This document shows, piece after piece, positions 59,570 through 64,000 of a DNA stretch of 64,000 nucleotides (the first letter of the stretch is position 1; the number at the start of each line of letters is the position of its first letter). The translations under genes were made by a program, and so were the position numbers. Source of the DNA: JABFRJ01 sp031374735 (lineage in GTDB: Bacteria; Pseudomonadota; Alphaproteobacteria; Rhizobiales; Hyphomicrobiaceae); the NCBI GenBank assembly GCA_031374735.1, contig JANMGQ010000134.1, positions 1 to 64,000 of the forward strand, in the 5' to 3' direction. The notes below the pieces were generated by a model, which saw nothing but the letters and a program-made list of their open reading frames with translations, did not search any database and was not told the DNA's origin.

Positions 59570-60868
59570 GTGACGCAACCCACCTTCCTCAATCGCCAAG
59601 CCTTGTATCTCAGGCCTGACCCGACCCGGGTTGTCGTGCGCCCGTTCAAGCCGGCCACCGAGCCGCGCGATTTCAACGCGACCGACAAGACGCGCGCCAA
59701 TCACATCGTCACTCGCGTTCTCGAAATGACAGAAGACGCAGCGGCACGGCAGTTGGCGGACGTGCTTGAGAACTTCGATGGGCGGCACCGCAACCTGCTC
59801 GATGTCTTCGAAGCGCGTGCGGCCGAAATGGAGGACGCTTTTGAGCCGCATGCGGTGTTCACAAAGGCGCAACGCCATCTCATCGGCGCGTACTTCCTGC
59901 ACGAGTACTCGTTTGAGGCCTCCGCCCTGTTCAATCCGAGCATCGTGCGTCACCCGGATCAGACCGGCGCCCCGCATGGCGGTTGCCGCTTCATTCTCAG
60001 TCTTCGAGCCGTTGGTGAAGGACACATTTCTTCGCTGACGTTTCGCTCCGGCAGCATCGATGTTGATGGCAACGTAACCGTCGACCCGACGGCGCGCCTC
60101 GCATCAGTGGCAAAGATCACCAACCGAACGTCGCGGCCCGACGGCGATGACGTCGAAGTGGCCTTCAAGCATGCCGACGATCTGAGCGAGCGCGTGTTGT
60201 TCCCGGTTACCGATTCACAATCGAATGGCATCGAGGATGCCCGATTTGTCGCCTTTGAGGATGATGGCCGTCGGACGTACTATGCAACGTATACCGCTTA
60301 TAGTGGTCGAGCCATCCGATCCGAACTCATAGAAACGAACGACTTCAAAACGTTTCGCATGACGCCGCTCAAGGGATCCGCCGCACGCAACAAGGGCATG
60401 AGTCTGTTTCCGCGCAAGATCAACGGTCGCTACGCCATGATCGGGCGTCAGGACAATGAGAACCTGTACTTGATCTATTCCGATGATCTTTACACCTGGG
60501 ACGGTGGCACTGCGATCCTGAGGCCGACGTTTCCGTGGGAATTTGTCCAGATCGGCAACTGTGGTTCGCCGATTGAACTCGACGAGGGCTGGTTGTTGCT
60601 GACGCACGGCGTCGGCCCTGTCAGAAAGTATTCGATCGGCGCTGCGCTCCTCGACAAGACCGATCCGAGTAAAGTGCTGGCGCGCACCCACGAACCACTG
60701 GTGCGCCCGGATCCAAGCGAGCGCGAGGGCTACGTGCCGAACGTCGTCTACACCTGCGGCGCCATGCGCCACGGCGACCGCATCATCCTGCCCTATGCGA
60801 TATCCGACACGTTCTCGAATTTTGCGACAATCAAGATCGCGCGGCTGATCGAGGCGCTGACGACGTGA
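59570..60868 (+). CDS. GH130-family beta-mannoside phosphorylase/mannosidase, cassette 2
   Basis: A 432-residue paralogue of 24490-25854, with NPSIVRHPDQ, RAVGEGHISS, NGIEDARFVAF, TYTAYSGRAIRSE, NKGMSLFPRKI, GNCGSPIELDEGWL and YVPNVVYTCG. A GTG start at 59570 is chosen because AAGGGG lies five bases upstream and the protein then begins like copy 1; upstream codons have a different, Arg-rich composition. It follows the glycosyltransferase stop by 37 bases. Confidence 0.9.
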   Translation: MTQPTFLNRQALYLRPDPTRVVVRPFKPATEPRDFNATDKTRANHIVTRVLEMTEDAAARQLADVLENFDGRHRNLLDVFEARAAEMEDAFEPHAVFTKAQRHLIGAYFLHEYSFEASALFNPSIVRHPDQTGAPHGGCRFILSLRAVGEGHISSLTFRSGSIDVDGNVTVDPTARLASVAKITNRTSRPDGDDVEVAFKHADDLSERVLFPVTDSQSNGIEDARFVAFEDDGRRTYYATYTAYSGRAIRSELIETNDFKTFRMTPLKGSAARNKGMSLFPRKINGRYAMIGRQDNENLYLIYSDDLYTWDGGTAILRPTFPWEFVQIGNCGSPIELDEGWLLLTHGVGPVRKYSIGAALLDKTDPSKVLARTHEPLVRPDPSEREGYVPNVVYTCGAMRHGDRIILPYAISDTFSNFATIKIARLIEALTT

Positions 60869-61045
60869 CGCGATGTGCGGTGGGTCGCCCGAACGGTGCA
60901 TAGCCCTGAAGGCAACTGGACGCGCACCCTATTTTTGTTCGCGGCAGGTATTCGAGGGGTGAGCGTCCGGCATCTGAACTACAGTAGCCATTGCTTACGC
61001 GATTGTTCGTAAATCGAGTCCGCGAGCCGCCGCTTGTTCCTGCTC

Positions 61046-61101
61046 TCATACCGGCCCAGCAAAGTTGTGACTCACATCGACCAGCCAGCGGGCCGGTATG
61101 A
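61046..61101. repeat. Inverted repeat, 12-base arms
   Basis: TCATACCGGCCC (61046-61057) and its perfect inverse (61090-61101) lie 32 bases apart. CCAGCAA and TTGCTGG form a second pair around the same centre. Confidence 0.6.
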
Positions 61102-61141
61102 TTCCTTGCTGGCGCGCGGCCGCCCCACCAACCCCGCGCGC

Positions 61142-61187
61142 GTGATACCGTCCCACGAAAGTCAGAACTTTCGTGGGACGGTATCAC
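61142..61187. repeat. Perfect 21-base inverted repeat with 4-base loop
   Basis: Arms 61142-61162 and 61167-61187 are perfect inverse copies (core GTCCCACGAAAGT); the loop is CAGA. It lies 46 bases past the end of the methyltransferase gene. It is much longer than a common terminator stem, with no T-run. Confidence 0.85.
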
Positions 61188-61232
61188 ACAGAGCAAAGCG
61201 GTTGGAGCCTAGCGGCCAGTGGGTCCTGATGA

Positions 61233-62291
61233 TTATGGACGCGCTTCGATCACCATGTTGAACGGCCCTTGGAAAGCGCTGCGCACGCGCTTGAAGCCGC
61301 CACTGCCGACCACCTCGGCGATCTTCGCGTAACCGGCCTGCGCGCCGAGGCCCTCGCCGACCTCCTGGTCCAGCGACGTCGGCACGCAGATCATGGTCGA
61401 GGCGTTGTAGTAGAGCCGGCCGACCGGGTTCATGTTGTCCTCAGGTCGATCCTTGGCCACGGGCTCGACGAGCATCACGGTACCATCCGGCTTGATCACA
61501 TTGCGCAAGTGGGTCGCGCAGCCACGCGGATCGCCCATGTCGTGCAGGCAGTCGAACATCGTGACGAGATCGAAGTCGCGATCCTTGATGTCCTTGGCCG
61601 TGGACACCTCGAAGCGCACGTTCTTGTGCGGGTGCGTGCTGGCGTGCCTCCTTGCGTCGGCGATCGAGGCGGCGTGGAAATCGAAGCCGACGAACGTGCT
61701 GTTCGGAAACGCCTTCGCCATCAGCAGCGTCGAGAAACCGACGCCGCAACCGACATCGGCAACCTTGGCGCCCGCTTTGAGCTTCGCCTCGACGCCATCG
61801 AGTGCCGGCAGCCAGTTCTGCATGATGTTGTTGACATACCCCGGCCGGAAGAACGCGCCGACCGCGCAGAACAGACAGCCTGCCGTTTCGCCCCAGCGGA
61901 CTCCGCCCCCGTCCCGGAATGCGCGTTCGACCTTGGGCTCGCCTTCGATCATGGCAGCTGCGAGGTCGAAAGCGCCGACAAGGTATACGGGACTATCCTT
62001 GTGATAGAAAACCATGGCCTGCTCGGGCGATAGGCTGAATGTCTTGCTGACGGCTTCATACGTGATGTAGCCGTTGGAGGCCTGTGCGAGCGCCCACTCA
62101 CGCACGTAGCGCTCCGCCAGCCCGCCCGCGCGCTTTGCCAATTCCGCCGCCGTCACTGGACCTTTTTGCAGGGCGTCGAACAGTCCGAGACGCACGCCGA
62201 TGCGGGTCGTCGGCACGCTGTAGGCGCCGCCGAGGTCGCCGAGCATCTTGCCGACGAAAGCATTCAGCTTGTCTGGATTGACGTCAGTCAT
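61233..62291 (-). CDS. SAM-dependent methyltransferase with N-terminal winged helix
   Basis: A 352-residue class I methyltransferase. Residues 20-90 form a dimerisation winged helix (RIGVRLGLFDALQKGPVTAA), and the SAM motif VADVGCGVGFS is at 178-188, followed by VGFDFHAASI and LVTMFDCLHDMGDP. The layout is that of O-methyltransferase-like and UbiE-like enzymes of secondary metabolism. The substrate is unknown. It follows the hydrolase-glycosyltransferase gene on the same strand, 150 bases apart. Confidence 0.88.
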   Translation of the reverse strand: MTDVNPDKLNAFVGKMLGDLGGAYSVPTTRIGVRLGLFDALQKGPVTAAELAKRAGGLAERYVREWALAQASNGYITYEAVSKTFSLSPEQAMVFYHKDSPVYLVGAFDLAAAMIEGEPKVERAFRDGGGVRWGETAGCLFCAVGAFFRPGYVNNIMQNWLPALDGVEAKLKAGAKVADVGCGVGFSTLLMAKAFPNSTFVGFDFHAASIADARRHASTHPHKNVRFEVSTAKDIKDRDFDLVTMFDCLHDMGDPRGCATHLRNVIKPDGTVMLVEPVAKDRPEDNMNPVGRLYYNASTMICVPTSLDQEVGEGLGAQAGYAKIAEVVGSGGFKRVRSAFQGPFNMVIEARP

Positions 62292-62441
62292 GGTTTCTCT
62301 CCATTTCGCAGGCGCGTTGCTGGAGTTTGCCCACCGCCCGCCTGCACGCGGTCAGCGACTTCAAAGGTTGCTCGGTCAACCGACTGAATTTTTGAGCGTG
62401 CTTCGGCCTGGTCGAATTCAAGTCGACCATCCGTTTTGCGC

Positions 62442-64000
62442 CTACAGTAGTTCCGCAATCATCAATGCAGCGTCAGCGGCGCCATTCGACTCAACCGGTA
62501 TGCCTCTGACAGGAGTTCCCAGTGCTGCGACGAGCGCATCGGCGATCACGTCAGGTGTCGCGGTGTCGTAGTCGAGCCGGTGACCAGCGCCGTACTGCTG
62601 CAAGCGGTGTGCGACGTGGAAATTCTGCTCGAAATGGTTCTTGAGCGGAAAATAGATGAAGGGTGTTCCCGCCGCGGTCAGCTCCATGCACGTGGTCAGG
62701 CCGCCTTGGACAAGCGCGACGTCGCACGCCGCCAGATGTCGGTCGAGATCGGGCACGAAGCTGCGTAGCTCGACACCCTCGGGCAATTTGATCGATGCTG
62801 GATCGATGCGAGGTCCTGTGACAACGATCACCCGCAGGTCCGGCATTTTTGCGCGCGCCATTGGAACGCTTTGCAGGATGCGCCGGATCAGATGCGCGCC
62901 GACGCCGGAGCCGCCGACCGTCACAATGGCCACCCGCTCACCCTCTCGATAGCCGAGTTGCCGGCGGAGGTCGGCACGGGGCCCGAACGTCGAGGGGTGC
63001 TCGCCGATGATGTAACCCGAGAAGTCGAAATGCTTCGGGACCCAGTCGCGCATATGCGGCAGGTCGGTCCCGAACGACAGTGGGACGATGTCCTCCGCAT
63101 TGCCGACGAAGATGGCGCGGTCACGCACAGCTTTGTGGCGTTCGACATGGCCGATCATCTCGGCGTTGTAGTCGGTCGTCAGGAATGCCTCGTGCGCGCC
63201 ACCCGACGCCATCGGCACGAAGCCGACGAAATCAGTCAGCCACGCGAGCTTGGCTTTCTTGAGTTCCGGATGCTCATGCCAGTAGTGATCGACGTCCCAG
63301 GCTTCATCCGCGATGACGAGATCGTAATCGCCGTTCTTCACAGCATCCTGGAACAGCATGAAATTGAACGCGAGCACTTCGTCCATGCGCCGCAATGCCA
63401 GGAATGCGTGCAATTCGTGTTCGCCGCTCTCGAGTTCGATGTGACGAGATTCGTTTGCGAGACGCGGACTGAGTGGGTGGATCGTTTCGCCGGCTGAATC
63501 GAGCAGCCGCGTCACCGGGTCTTGCGCCAGCCAGTCCACTTTCATATCAGGATGCAGCTTGCGCAACTCCCGTGTGATGGCGATGTCACGCCGGCCGTGA
63601 CCGAGACCGATCGGTGACGAGAGATACAATGCGCGTTTGCCACGGGGGCTGACGTTCCGCTTGGGCGGAGCCGTGGTCGCTGGACCAAGCCGCCGCTCGA
63701 GGAATTCCATGACGGTCGTATTCACGAAGGCTGGAAAGCGCCCCTGCGGAATGTGGCCGCCACCGGGGATCGTCACCAGTTCGGCGCCCGTCAGTTCGGC
63801 CACCACTTTGGCGCGCGCCAACGGTTGGATCCGATCGTTGTCGCCATGGATCATCAGCACAGGGCATTTGATCTTGCGGAACATAGCCTCGCTGACGTCG
63901 AACGGTGACGGCAGCATGCGCGCCTCCACCGTCTTGGCGAGCGTCTCCCCGTTCGTCTCCGCGGCCCACTCGCAGCCATCCTCGATCTGCTTGGTCGAGT
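62442..64000 (-). CDS. Alpha/beta-hydrolase fused to a GT-B glycosyltransferase (partial)
   Basis: At least 519 codons, open to the right edge, so the true start is outside. The first part carries the end of an alpha/beta hydrolase (CPVLMIHGDNDRIQP; IPGGGHIPQGRFPAFVN). From about KRALYLSSPIGLGHGRRDIA it becomes a UGT/MurG-like glycosyltransferase with IVTVGGSGVGAH, FVPDLDRHLAACDVALVQGG and AAGTPFIYFPLKNHFEQNF. The join is seamless, without a frameshift. Donor and acceptor sugars are unknown; the downstream methyltransferase may act on the same product. Confidence 0.85.
   Translation of the reverse strand, partial: STKQIEDGCEWAAETNGETLAKTVEARMLPSPFDVSEAMFRKIKCPVLMIHGDNDRIQPLARAKVVAELTGAELVTIPGGGHIPQGRFPAFVNTTVMEFLERRLGPATTAPPKRNVSPRGKRALYLSSPIGLGHGRRDIAITRELRKLHPDMKVDWLAQDPVTRLLDSAGETIHPLSPRLANESRHIELESGEHELHAFLALRRMDEVLAFNFMLFQDAVKNGDYDLVIADEAWDVDHYWHEHPELKKAKLAWLTDFVGFVPMASGGAHEAFLTTDYNAEMIGHVERHKAVRDRAIFVGNAEDIVPLSFGTDLPHMRDWVPKHFDFSGYIIGEHPSTFGPRADLRRQLGYREGERVAIVTVGGSGVGAHLIRRILQSVPMARAKMPDLRVIVVTGPRIDPASIKLPEGVELRSFVPDLDRHLAACDVALVQGGLTTCMELTAAGTPFIYFPLKNHFEQNFHVAHRLQQYGAGHRLDYDTATPDVIADALVAALGTPVRGIPVESNGAADAALMIAELL

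Larger units (their letters stand above)
60869..61232. other. Gene-free stretch with two large inverted repeats
   Basis: No gene is supported. The second half holds the inverted repeats listed separately. No IS transposase or tRNA was found. Confidence 0.6.

Noticed and set aside
1..64000. tRNA, rRNA, CRISPR array, prophage or complete insertion sequence
   Set aside because: No tRNA-like cloverleaf ends, no spaced repeats, no phage structural genes and no intact transposase were found by eye.

Overview
The window looks like chromosome of an alphaproteobacterium of the order Hyphomicrobiales (Bradyrhizobium/Xanthobacteraceae-like). The evidence is a complete PhyR-NepR-EcfG general stress response (GSR) core, HWE-family histidine kinases, high G+C coding sequence and many small alphaproteobacterial stress proteins. 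No tRNA, rRNA or CRISPR array was seen.

The centre is phyR (21441-22247, minus) facing nepR-ecfG (22455-23251, plus) across a divergent promoter region. By eye I found 23 sites of the EcfG type (GGAAC, 16-17 bases, CGTT; or a one-base variant). All lie outside the main ORFs and point at a start codon or at a predicted small RNA. Sixteen match the full nine-base pattern, where about one is expected by chance in 64 kb. The window therefore reads as a GSR regulon island: master regulators, candidate sensor kinases and many outputs sit together.

Layout: 1-547 tandem 13-bp repeats and a REP-like palindrome. 548-5494 PatB-type lyase, NhaA, a hydrolase, an IS630 remnant and an unknown protein. 5495-10262 secreted protein, iron-permease-like protein, SodC, two tiny membrane proteins and a DASS transporter. 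10393-17260 EF-hand protein, envelope proteins, a coupled GTPase pair, an AI-2E-type exporter and disordered proteins. 17272-24318 the signalling core: single-domain receiver, HWE kinase, predicted sRNA, CsbD, PhyR/NepR/EcfG and a Crp-like regulator. 24490-29020 first ManA-GT4-GH130 cassette. 29109-35852 stress and envelope proteins, an esterase pseudogene and a second HWE kinase. 35965-39938 catalase, CsbD, YflT-like and EF-hand proteins. 40074-45272 PaoABC-type molybdenum aldehyde oxidoreductase and two membrane proteins. 45499-50293 FAD oxidoreductase, Ku and LigD. 50357-56259 small stress proteins, a degenerate receiver, a metalloprotease and a second Crp-like regulator. 56313-60868 second ManA-GT4-GH130 cassette. 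61233-64000 a methyltransferase and a hydrolase-glycosyltransferase fusion cut by the window edge.

Working model (inference): the kinases sense envelope or cytoplasmic stress and phosphorylate PhyR. PhyR then takes NepR off EcfG, and EcfG turns on oxidative defence (SodC), DNA end joining (Ku, perhaps LigD), envelope and hydrophilic protectant proteins, and a roughly 90-nt C-rich small RNA. Two copies of a mannose-based glycan module (phosphomannose isomerase, GT4 fused to an alpha-toroid domain, GH130 phosphorylase/mannosidase) lie in the same island without visible EcfG sites. Their product is unknown.
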